A stretch of DNA of 64,000 nucleotides, from contig JACCEN010000008.1 of NCBI GenBank assembly GCA_013416435.1, positions 62,001-126,000 on the forward strand, read 5' to 3'. The stretch is from Alcaligenaceae bacterium. GTDB lineage: Bacteria > Pseudomonadota > Gammaproteobacteria > Burkholderiales > Burkholderiaceae_B. A program made the position numbers and the translations under genes. The notes below the pieces were generated by a model, which was not told the origin of the DNA, ran no database searches, and saw nothing but the letters and a program-made list of their open reading frames with translations. Positions 32,066 to 39,004 of the stretch are shown here, in pieces (the first letter of the stretch is position 1; each line of letters opens with the position of its first letter).

Positions 32066-32079
32066 AATTGTAAGCAATG
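32066..32079. promoter_or_regulatory. Putative GntR-family operator, site 3 (autoregulatory)
   Basis: AATTGTAAGCAATG matches sites 1 and 2 with one or two mismatches and lies 43 bp before the gntR start codon. A neighbouring 9-bp palindrome CTACGGTAG is at 32087-32095. Autoregulation is inferred. Confidence 0.45.
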
Positions 32080-32121
32080 TTGTATGCTACGGTAGTATGC
32101 ATAGCTTCCAAGGTACATGTC

Positions 32122-32814
32122 ATGAATGAAGGGCTACGGGCCAAACTGCAGCAAACCGACGCAAATATTGCAGCGCCGAGCATGGAGCAAATCGTCGATA
32201 TCCTTCGACGCCGCATTGTCAATCAGGACCTGCCGCCGGGTTCAAAATTGAACGAAGTTTCGCTTACCGAAGAGTTCAACGTTTCCCGCCCCAGAATTAG
32301 AGAGGCTTTTGGGATACTGGAGGATCGTGGCCTTATTGAACGCATTCCCAATCGCGGAGCGGTAGTCGCCCGCTTAGAGGCCGATGAAGTTTTCGCCTTG
32401 TTCGAAGTACGTGAAGTGCTTGAAGCGTTAGCGATTCGACTCGCAACGGAAAAGGTCGATCCTTCTTCATGGAAGGACTTGGCGGAACGCTTCGGTACGC
32501 CGGCTAAAGAGGCGCTTAAACGAGGAGACATCGATTTCTATGCTGACTGCATAAACGAGTTTAGGGAACGGACATTGGCCGCAGCCAATAACAAATTCCT
32601 GGCGGCCCAGATGGAAGGGCTCTATGATCGAACCCGTGTGCTGATCCGGCGCCTATTGCTTGTTCCGGGCCGCGCTGAAGAAGGCCTGAAGCAGCATCAA
32701 TCCATCTTGCAGGCCATGCTCAAAGGAGACGCAGAGCTGGCGGAGCGTTTGAAGCGAGCCAATATTCGCAGCTCACGCGAAAGTTTCACCGAGTATCAAA
32801 AATATGTGCTTTAA
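32122..32814 (+). CDS. GntR-family (FadR/FCD subfamily) transcriptional regulator
   Basis: The 230-residue protein has an N-terminal winged helix-turn-helix (about 20-85, with LPPGSKLNEVSLTEEFNVSR) and an all-helical FCD ligand domain (about 88-225). The ATG at 32122 is preferred; an upstream ATG at 32077 would overlap the operator-like site. FCD regulators usually sense the carboxylate substrate or an intermediate of the adjacent operon and derepress it. Its position at the end of the catabolic run makes it the probable local regulator. Confidence 0.88.
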   Translation: MNEGLRAKLQQTDANIAAPSMEQIVDILRRRIVNQDLPPGSKLNEVSLTEEFNVSRPRIREAFGILEDRGLIERIPNRGAVVARLEADEVFALFEVREVLEALAIRLATEKVDPSSWKDLAERFGTPAKEALKRGDIDFYADCINEFRERTLAAANNKFLAAQMEGLYDRTRVLIRRLLLVPGRAEEGLKQHQSILQAMLKGDAELAERLKRANIRSSRESFTEYQKYVL

Positions 32815-32829
32815 CTATCCTTTGTTCTA

Positions 32830-32859
32830 GGGGTCAGACCCTATGCGGGGTCTGACCCC
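32830..32859. repeat. 30-bp palindromic repeat at the right edge of the catabolic island
   Basis: This copy has one unmatched change (the left arm ends ACCCT) with the centre ATGC. It lies 15 bp after the gntR stop and is the first copy since 21287. Confidence 0.92.
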
Positions 32860-32890
32860 GCTCTTGCGCGATTACCTATGGAAAATTGCT

Positions 32891-32920
32891 GGGGTCAGAC
32901 CCCGTACGGGGTCTGACCCC
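32891..32920. repeat. 30-bp palindromic repeat
   Basis: A perfect common-form copy with the centre GTAC, 31 bp beyond the preceding one. Confidence 0.95.
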
Positions 32921-33021
32921 CTCCTTGCGACTTGCGTCCATTTAAAGATATATTTAATATACTCCTTTAATGGCCAGGCAAAAGCCTGCCAGCCCTCAAT
33001 TCCCATATTCAAGGACTAAAG

Positions 33022-33276
33022 ATGCAGGTAGGAATGCTTAAACTGGCCGGCCTGAAGGGCGATCAATGCGCCGTCAAGATAGCCGATGCGCTTGAATCGA
33101 TCAAAGGCGTGGAGAAGGCCGACGTGTCCTTTCAAAACGGAAAGGCTACCGTCACGTTTGATGAGTCGCTGGTGTCTACGCAGCGTCTCAAGGTGGCGGT
33201 GGAAGACGCTGGCTATGGCATTGCCAAGCCTGTCCACGGCGAAGACGGCGCCTGCTGCGGAGGTTGCGGCGGTTGA
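33022..33276 (+). CDS. HMA-type heavy-metal-associated small protein (atypical metal site)
   Basis: The 84-residue protein folds like a copper chaperone (beta-alpha-beta pattern LKLAGLKGDQC...GVEKADVSFQNGKATVTFDE). The usual CxxC loop is reduced to one cysteine, QCAVKI. The C-terminus carries an extra cysteine cluster, CCGGCGG. It could bind copper or another thiophilic metal through the tail. AAGGA precedes the start, and an A/T-rich leader with TATATTTAATATA lies upstream. No metal transporter gene is adjacent. Confidence 0.75.
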   Translation: MQVGMLKLAGLKGDQCAVKIADALESIKGVEKADVSFQNGKATVTFDESLVSTQRLKVAVEDAGYGIAKPVHGEDGACCGGCGG

Positions 33277-33280
33277 GCGG

Positions 33281-33310
33281 GGGGTCAGACCCCATGCGGG
33301 GTCTGACCCC
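33281..33310. repeat. 30-bp palindromic repeat
   Basis: A common-form copy with the centre ATGC begins 4 bp after the HMA gene stop. Confidence 0.95.
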
Positions 33311-33325
33311 GGGCCTTCGGCGGAG

Positions 33326-34036
33326 CTATGGTGCCACCGAGGCGCCCTCGATGCCATGGCGCTCGAGCGCACGGGCAACCAAGCCCGAAGCCTTCATTTC
33401 TTCCACGAAGGATGAAAGGAAGCGGGCCGCGCTGTCGCCGCGCGTTTTATGCAAGCCCATCGCCTGTTGAATCACCATGAATCGGCCGGGCAGCAGGCGC
33501 AGGCCGCCCAGGCGCGCAGCATCCGCTTCCAACTGCTGTTTCACGCCTGCAGCCACGTCCATGCCTTGTTCTAGAAAGGTATCGACCACGGCGGGCGAAG
33601 TGGGCGCGCGGAAAATCTCGGCCTGCTTCAGTTCTCGGGTAAGGTAAAGATCGTAGGCGCTATCTTTGCCCACGACGACTCGCCTGCCGGGCCGGTCGAC
33701 TTCATCGTTGTTCCGTAGCGGGGATGAGTCTGCCACGAGATAGGCGCCCTCGATGAGTACATAGGCGGCGGTAAACGCGATTTCCCGGCCTCGCACCGGA
33801 TCGATGGCGAAGAAGCCTATATCCGCTTTCTGTTCGGCGACCGCCTGCACCGATTTGCCCGCCGCATCGAACACCACCAATTCCAGGCCCAGCTCCAGCC
33901 GCTCGGCCAAAGCCCGGGCAAGGTCCACCGAAACACCGCAGGGAGCGCCTGTGGATGGATCTTTATTCGCGAGGATGGGATTTCCCAAATTAATGGACGC
34001 ACGCATCACGCCCGTGGGCGCAAATGCTTGCCGCAT
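33326..34036 (-). CDS. SBP_bac_3-like protein without a signal peptide
   Basis: The 236-residue protein resembles amino-acid ABC transporter binding proteins (GVSVDLARALAERL, KADIGFFAIDPVRGREIAFTAAY). No signal peptide is present from the ATG at 34036 or from a possible TTG at 34105. No permease or ATPase gene is nearby. I recall cytoplasmic relatives of this type in Bordetella and Burkholderia, but their function is not known to me. The exact start is uncertain. The 264 bp between this gene and the dehydrogenase gene at 34370 hold nothing I can recognise. Confidence 0.7.
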   Translation of the reverse strand: MRQAFAPTGVMRASINLGNPILANKDPSTGAPCGVSVDLARALAERLELGLELVVFDAAGKSVQAVAEQKADIGFFAIDPVRGREIAFTAAYVLIEGAYLVADSSPLRNNDEVDRPGRRVVVGKDSAYDLYLTRELKQAEIFRAPTSPAVVDTFLEQGMDVAAGVKQQLEADAARLGGLRLLPGRFMVIQQAMGLHKTRGDSAARFLSSFVEEMKASGLVARALERHGIEGASVAP

Positions 34037-34369
34037 GCTCGCAGTAGCGGACTGATTCAAAATGGTGGGGAAAACGCTGTCATGCTTCGACAATTTGGCC
34101 TCCAATCGAGTTTCGATGCCGTCCGGGCCGCGAACTTGCCGGCTCCAGTGCCGATTTTACGCCGCTAGCACCGCATTCGAAATCAAAGCGCGTATCCAGG
34201 CCGGAATCGCCTTCCTTTCTGCTTCGACGGATCCTGGACGAGCACCATGCTGCGACATGACCGGATATGCAATGCTGGAATGCAGCTTTACACATCCCAA
34301 GCGCAGATCCGTCTCGCTATACTTGGCTTGCCCCAATAATCAGATTCAACGAAGGCGCGAGGTGGACAA

Positions 34370-35317
34370 ATGAAGATAGCTGTTCTTGACGATTATCAGG
34401 CGGTAGCCGAACGTTGCGGAAACTGGACGGCCTTGGGCGCCGATGCGTCGGTGGAGTTCTTTACGCAGCCCATACCGGCGGCACAGCTTCCGGAAAGACT
34501 CAAGCCATACGATGTGATCGTCGCCATGCGCGAACGCACGCCGTTTCCCGGGACGCTGCTTCGGCAACTGCCGAATCTTCGCCTGCTGGTGACTACGGGT
34601 TCGCGCAACCGGGCGATCGATATTCCGGCCTGCCGCGAATTGGGCATTCCCGTCTGCGGCACCGACAGCGATCCCTTTCTCGCGGCGGAGTTGGCATGGG
34701 CGCTCGTCATGGCGCTTTACAAGCGTGTTGCAGGCAACGATGCGGACATCCGTGCCGGTCGCTGGCAACCGGTTATCGGACAGTCGCTGAAAGGCACGAC
34801 GCTCGGGCTGCTTGGCATGGGCAAGCTCGGGCAGCGCATGTCGGAGTTCGGCAAGGTGTTCGGCATGAATGTCATCGCCTGGAGCCCGAACCTTACCCCC
34901 GAGCGCTGCGCACCTTTTGGGGTCGAATGCGTCGGCAAGCAGCAGCTTTTCGAGCGCGCCGATGTCGTGAGTATTCATATGGTGCTGAGCGCCAGTACCC
35001 GCCACCTGGTGGGCGAGGCAGAGCTGGCCTGGATGAAGGAAACTGCGTATCTGGTCAACACCTCGCGCGGCCCGCTGGTCGACGAACAGGCCTTGTGCAG
35101 GGCTTTGCATGGCGGCCGCATAGCCGCCGCCGCCCTCGACGTGTTCGAGCAGGAGCCCTTGCCGGCGGACGCCGAAATATTGCAGGCCCCGAATGTGTTG
35201 CTCAGCCCGCATGTGGGATATGTGTCATGGCAGAACTACCAGACGTATTACCACGATGCCGTTGAAGATATTCAGCAATGGCTGGCAGGCAGCCCGGTAC
35301 GCTTGTTGGAAGCTTGA
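34370..35317 (+). CDS. D-2-hydroxyacid dehydrogenase family protein
   Basis: The 315-residue protein has the NAD-binding motif GLLGMGKLG at 146-154, the catalytic arginine in NTSRGPLVDE, a glutamate in DVFEQEPLP and the catalytic histidine in LSPHVGYVS. It would interconvert 2-oxo acids and D-2-hydroxy acids. GAGGTGG precedes the start. It precedes a Bug protein gene and a CMD-family gene on the same strand, but three repeats intervene, so co-transcription is uncertain. Confidence 0.88.
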   Translation: MKIAVLDDYQAVAERCGNWTALGADASVEFFTQPIPAAQLPERLKPYDVIVAMRERTPFPGTLLRQLPNLRLLVTTGSRNRAIDIPACRELGIPVCGTDSDPFLAAELAWALVMALYKRVAGNDADIRAGRWQPVIGQSLKGTTLGLLGMGKLGQRMSEFGKVFGMNVIAWSPNLTPERCAPFGVECVGKQQLFERADVVSIHMVLSASTRHLVGEAELAWMKETAYLVNTSRGPLVDEQALCRALHGGRIAAAALDVFEQEPLPADAEILQAPNVLLSPHVGYVSWQNYQTYYHDAVEDIQQWLAGSPVRLLEA

Positions 35318-35327
35318 GCGCGTTCAA

Positions 35328-35357
35328 GGGGTCCGACCCCATACGGGGTCGGACCCC
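35328..35357. repeat. 30-bp palindromic repeat, C:G arm-centre variant
   Basis: The arms are GGGGTCCGACCCC and GGGGTCGGACCCC around ATAC. The arm centres are the reverse of those at 5121 and 37110, so this is an independent matched double change. Confidence 0.95.
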
Positions 35358-35373
35358 AAAAAATTGGCGCTAG

Positions 35374-35397
35374 GGGGTCAGGCCCGGCAGGGGGGCC
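35374..35397. repeat. Degenerate palindromic repeat remnant
   Basis: GGGGTCAGGCCCGG and a following G/C-rich stretch resemble a decayed copy lying between two intact ones. Confidence 0.5.
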
Positions 35398-35406
35398 CTT
35401 ACGTTC

Positions 35407-35436
35407 GGGGTCAGACCCCGTATGGGGTCGGACCCC
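35407..35436. repeat. 30-bp palindromic repeat, mismatched arm centres
   Basis: The left arm has the A centre and the right arm the G-centre form, so the two arms mismatch at one position. It looks like a hybrid of two variants. The inner tetranucleotide is GTAT. Confidence 0.9.
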
Positions 35437-35489
35437 CTCCTCTAAACTGTTTTCATTCACTCTAAATCAAATAATCTGGAGACGATCAG

Positions 35490-36449
35490 ATGTACTTTCG
35501 TAGGGCAGTTGTGGCATTGGCGGCGGCATGCAGCCTGGGAACCGCGGCGGCGGCCGACTTTCCGGACAAGATGGTGAAGCTGATCGTGCCGTTCTCGGCG
35601 GGCGGCAATACCGACAATCTCACCCGGATTTTCGCGGAAGGCCTGGCGGCAAAATGGGGCCAAACCGTTGTGGTGGAAAACAAGCCTGGCGCGGGTGCGA
35701 CGATAGGCGCGGCGCATGTCGCGCGGTCCGCGCCGGACGGGCATACCCTGCTGCTTGGCAGCGTGGGCATGGCCACCAACCAGTTCCTGTTCAGGGATAT
35801 GCCGTATGAGCCCAAGTCCTTGACGCCGTTGGTGTTGGTGGCCCAAGGGCCGAACGTCTTGTTCGTTCGGCCGAATCTGCCGGTGAAAAGCGTACCCGAG
35901 CTGATCAAGTATGCCAAAGAGAATCCCGGCGGCATCACTTTCGCCTCCTCCGGCGTGGGCACCAGTCCGCATCTTGCCGCGGAACTGTTTGCTTATCGTG
36001 CAGACATCAATATCATCCACGTACCCTACAAGGGGGCGAATCCCGCCGCCAATGATTTGATGGGCGGCCAGGTCGACGCTTTCTTCTCGGTGCTGAACTT
36101 GATGCCGCATGTAGAGCAGGGCCGCATTCGCGCCCTGGCCGTGACCAGCGAAGCGCGCATCTCCGAAGTACCTGAACTGCCCACCGTGGACGAGGCGGGC
36201 GGAACCAACGGTGTGGTTTCGGGAACGTGGTTCGGCTTCTTCGTGCCAAGCGATACGCCCGACGACGTCAAAAAGAAGATCGTCGAGACGCTGCATGAAG
36301 TCGCTCAGGAAAAGTCTACCCAGGAAAAGATCGCCGCCCTGGCCTTGTCGCCCGCTTATCTGGGCCCGGAAGACTTCGCCAGGTTCATCAAGCGCGAAGA
36401 GGATCGCTGGAGCGAGGTCATCGAGAAGCAGAAGATCTCCATCAACTGA
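35490..36449 (+). CDS. Bug-family periplasmic binding protein
   Basis: The 319-residue protein has a signal peptide ending near GTAAA and the Bug signatures FPDKMVKLIVPFSAGGNTDNLTR, NKPGAGATIGA and TFASSGVGTSPHLAAELF. GGAG lies eight bases before the start. The ligand is unknown. It is a paralogue of the protein at 21326. Its neighbours, a 2-hydroxyacid dehydrogenase and a CMD-family protein, suggest uptake of an organic acid. Confidence 0.88.
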   Translation: MYFRRAVVALAAACSLGTAAAADFPDKMVKLIVPFSAGGNTDNLTRIFAEGLAAKWGQTVVVENKPGAGATIGAAHVARSAPDGHTLLLGSVGMATNQFLFRDMPYEPKSLTPLVLVAQGPNVLFVRPNLPVKSVPELIKYAKENPGGITFASSGVGTSPHLAAELFAYRADINIIHVPYKGANPAANDLMGGQVDAFFSVLNLMPHVEQGRIRALAVTSEARISEVPELPTVDEAGGTNGVVSGTWFGFFVPSDTPDDVKKKIVETLHEVAQEKSTQEKIAALALSPAYLGPEDFARFIKREEDRWSEVIEKQKISIN

Positions 36450-36453
36450 AACA

Positions 36454-36490
36454 TCACGGCGGACCTTGCCTGGCGTAAGGTCCGCCGTGA
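36454..36490 (+). terminator. Strong hairpin between the Bug and CMD genes
   Basis: A perfect 14-bp stem (TCACGGCGGACCTT with its complement) encloses a 9-base loop and begins five bases after the Bug gene stop. Only CTTTGG follows, so it may stabilise the upstream message or terminate weakly. Confidence 0.6.
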
Positions 36491-36509
36491 CTTTGGACGC
36501 TATTCATCC

Positions 36510-37088
36510 ATGACATTCAAAGCACGTATCCAACCTCCCCCGGTAGAGGGGCTGAACGAGGTTCAGCGCAAGGTTTATGACGCCACCATCAAGGTGCTGG
36601 GCGCGCCGATCGGCCCGCGCATGGTGTTGTTGAAGCATCCTGCCATCGTACAGAAATGGTCGGAGCTGGCGGCTGTCCTGAAAGCGGCCAGCTATCCCGC
36701 AAGTGTCCGCGAACTCATCATCTTGTTGGCCGCACGCCACTGGGATGCGGAGTTCGAATGGTATGCGCATGAGCCCAACGCGGTGAAGGCAGGCGTGCCT
36801 CGGGACGCCATCGAGGCGATACGCAATCGCCGTCCCGCCCAGTTTGCCGACGCGCAGCTGACGGCCGTCTACAACTACGTGACCAGTCTGCTCGACAAGC
36901 ACGAAGTGGATGACGCCACCTACGACGCCGCCCGCGAGCAGCTGGGCGAGCAAGGCCTGATCGAAGCGACCGTCCTGCTGGGGCATTATTCGAATGTGGC
37001 GCTTACGCTGATCGCGCATCGCGTGGCCTTGCCCGATGGCGAGCCGTCGCCGTGGGGGTCAGACCCCGTACGGGGTCTGACCCCTTAA
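36510..37088 (+). CDS. Carboxymuconolactone decarboxylase-family protein with repeat-derived tail
   Basis: The 192-residue protein matches the CMD fold (VREL IILLAARHWDAEFEWYAHEPNA region near 71-92), with the conserved histidine in WYAHE but no redox CxxC pair. That favours a decarboxylase-like or hydrolytic role over AhpD-type peroxidase function. The normal sequence ends near VALPDGEP. The last ten residues, GSDPVRGLTP, are encoded by the palindromic repeat at 37055, and the TAA follows it directly. The start has only a weak ribosome binding site. Confidence 0.82.
   Translation: MTFKARIQPPPVEGLNEVQRKVYDATIKVLGAPIGPRMVLLKHPAIVQKWSELAAVLKAASYPASVRELIILLAARHWDAEFEWYAHEPNAVKAGVPRDAIEAIRNRRPAQFADAQLTAVYNYVTSLLDKHEVDDATYDAAREQLGEQGLIEATVLLGHYSNVALTLIAHRVALPDGEPSPWGSDPVRGLTP
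37055..37084. repeat. 30-bp palindromic repeat inside the CMD gene 3' end
   Basis: A perfect common-form copy (centre GTAC) lies within the CMD reading frame and is read as GSDPVRGLTP. Confidence 0.95.
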
Positions 37089-37109
37089 AGACATCTTGAC
37101 GCTTGGCCT

Positions 37110-37139
37110 GGGGTCGGACCCCGTACGGGGTCCGACCCC
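37110..37139. repeat. 30-bp palindromic repeat, G:C arm-centre variant
   Basis: The arms are GGGGTCGGACCCC and GGGGTCCGACCCC around GTAC, again a matched double change. Confidence 0.95.
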
Positions 37140-37153
37140 TGAAGAACGTTGCC

Positions 37154-37183
37154 GGGGTCAGACCCCATTCGGGGTCTGACCCC
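37154..37183. repeat. 30-bp palindromic repeat
   Basis: A common-form copy with the centre ATTC is the third unit between the convergent CMD and MFS genes. Confidence 0.95.
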
Positions 37184-37190
37184 TCCTCGC

Positions 37191-38819
37191 CTAGTGCATT
37201 TCGGGAATGTCTTTCAGCGGCATGTCGTCCCGAACCGGAACGGTTTGGCGTTCTATCATGCGATGGACGCGCGGCGGCTCCGACCCGCGGTGCAGGGCTT
37301 GCAGCCGATCGACCACGGCGGCATCGGCCTTGGTGCGCCGCTGATGGTGGCGGACATACTCGACCCAGGTAGGTACGTGATAGGTTTCCGTCCAGATGCG
37401 TGGATTTTCCAGATTGCGTAACAGCGACCACTGCCGGGCTCCGTCGCGGATACGGATGCGGCGCCGGTCGGCCATGGCTTCGAGAAAGGTCCCCACGTCT
37501 TGCTGGGCGATCTCATAATCGATCATGATCATGATGGGGCCGCTGCGCGATCGAAGGTCCAGACGCAAGGCGGGTTCGCTGAAACGATCGAGCGGGTCGA
37601 GATTCAGCGTGCCGAATTCAGGCAGCGTATAGCGCAGGCCGATCAGGGCGCCGATCACCAGCACGATGCCTGACACGATCAAGCCCTGGTCGGTGCCGTA
37701 GGCTTCGGCCACCACGCCCCAGAGCCAGCTGCCGGCCGCCATGCCGCCGAAGGTGGCTGTTTGATAAAGCGCCAGAGCGCGGCCCACGACCCAGCGCGGC
37801 GTGGACAGCTGCACGGTGACGTTGAACAGCGAGAGCGCCATGACCCAACAGGCGCCCGCCGGCAACAGGGCCAGGCAGCTGAACCAGAAATTGCGGCTGA
37901 TGCCCAGCAGCGCCACGCTGACGGCGAATCCCAGGAAAGAGGCCCGGACGATCGCTTCGTTGCGCCAGCTTTCTCGGATATGGCCGTTCAGCAAGGCGCC
38001 GCCGATGGCGCCCACGCCGAAACACCCCAGCAGTATCCCGTAAGTGAAGGCGCCGCCCTGAACGAGATCGCGGGCCACCAGCGGCAGCAGCGCCAGGACC
38101 GAAATGGCGGCGAGGCCGAACATGAAGCTGCGGAACAGCACTTTCAGCAGGTTCGGCGACATGGCGACATAGCGCAGGCCCGCGGAAATGGCGGTGCCGA
38201 ACGGCTCGCGCGGGAGCACGCGCGGCGCCCTTTCCGGCTTCCAGAGCGCCAGGGCGCGAATCAGGGCGATATAGCTGAGGGCATTCACGACAAACGCGGC
38301 GGCCGCGCCTGCGATGGCGACGATCATCCCGCCGACGGCCGGGCCCACGCTGCGCATGAGATTGAAACCCATGCTGTTGAGCGTGACTGCCGCGGGCAGG
38401 TCGTCGCGCGGGACGATGTCGCCCATGGAGGCCTGCCACGAAGGATTATGGAGGGCGGTTCCGCAGCCGATGAGGAAGGTGAATGCCAGCAGCAGCCAAG
38501 GCGACATGAAGTCGGTGAAGGCAAAGACGGCCAGCGCAAGAGAGACCACCATCATGAGCGTCTGCGCCACCAGCATGATGGACCGGCGATCGAAGCTGTC
38601 GGCCAGGGCGCCGGAGGCCAGTGAGAAAATCATGATGGGCAGCGTGGTTGCCGCCTGGACCAGCGCGACCATGTCGCTGGAGGTTGAGATCGTGGCCATG
38701 AGCCAGCCGGCGCCTACCGCCTGGATCAGACCACCGAGATTGGAAGCTAGCGTCGCCAGCCAGAGAGAGCGGAACGTGACATGTCGGAATGGGACGAAGG
38801 CCGATGCTCTTTTGGGCAT
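37191..38819 (-). CDS. MFS transporter (MFS_3 type) with C-terminal monooxygenase-like domain
   Basis: The 542-residue protein has an MFS_3-type (enterobactin-exporter-like) membrane region to about residue 400. A soluble C-terminal region of about 130 residues (from PIMIMIDYEIAQQDVGTFLEAM) looks like a ferredoxin-fold antibiotic-biosynthesis-monooxygenase module. The combination is known in this transporter class; the role of the soluble domain is unclear. The ATG at 38819 has AGGAG about ten bases upstream. It is divergent from the transglutaminase-like gene. Confidence 0.82.
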   Translation of the reverse strand: MPKRASAFVPFRHVTFRSLWLATLASNLGGLIQAVGAGWLMATISTSSDMVALVQAATTLPIMIFSLASGALADSFDRRSIMLVAQTLMMVVSLALAVFAFTDFMSPWLLLAFTFLIGCGTALHNPSWQASMGDIVPRDDLPAAVTLNSMGFNLMRSVGPAVGGMIVAIAGAAAAFVVNALSYIALIRALALWKPERAPRVLPREPFGTAISAGLRYVAMSPNLLKVLFRSFMFGLAAISVLALLPLVARDLVQGGAFTYGILLGCFGVGAIGGALLNGHIRESWRNEAIVRASFLGFAVSVALLGISRNFWFSCLALLPAGACWVMALSLFNVTVQLSTPRWVVGRALALYQTATFGGMAAGSWLWGVVAEAYGTDQGLIVSGIVLVIGALIGLRYTLPEFGTLNLDPLDRFSEPALRLDLRSRSGPIMIMIDYEIAQQDVGTFLEAMADRRRIRIRDGARQWSLLRNLENPRIWTETYHVPTWVEYVRHHQRRTKADAAVVDRLQALHRGSEPPRVHRMIERQTVPVRDDMPLKDIPEMH

Positions 38820-39004
38820 CCTGTGAATCTCCTGTACGCATGCCGAGATTTGCATGCCCGCGGAACGGGTCCGTCTTTTTGTAGTGTATCAGCAGATTGA
38901 TACCAGCGGGGCTTGCGCGTCAGCCCCCAAACCACGGAGAATTCGGTAACGGCAAACCTACATTCCGCCCGGCCGAGGCACCCCCGTGTGGGAGACACAT
39001 TTCA

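Noticed and set aside
32077-32121. An earlier ATG for the GntR regulator at 32077.
   Set aside because: It would overlap the operator-like site and add 15 residues not typical of the family, while the ATG at 32122 gives a normal N-terminus.
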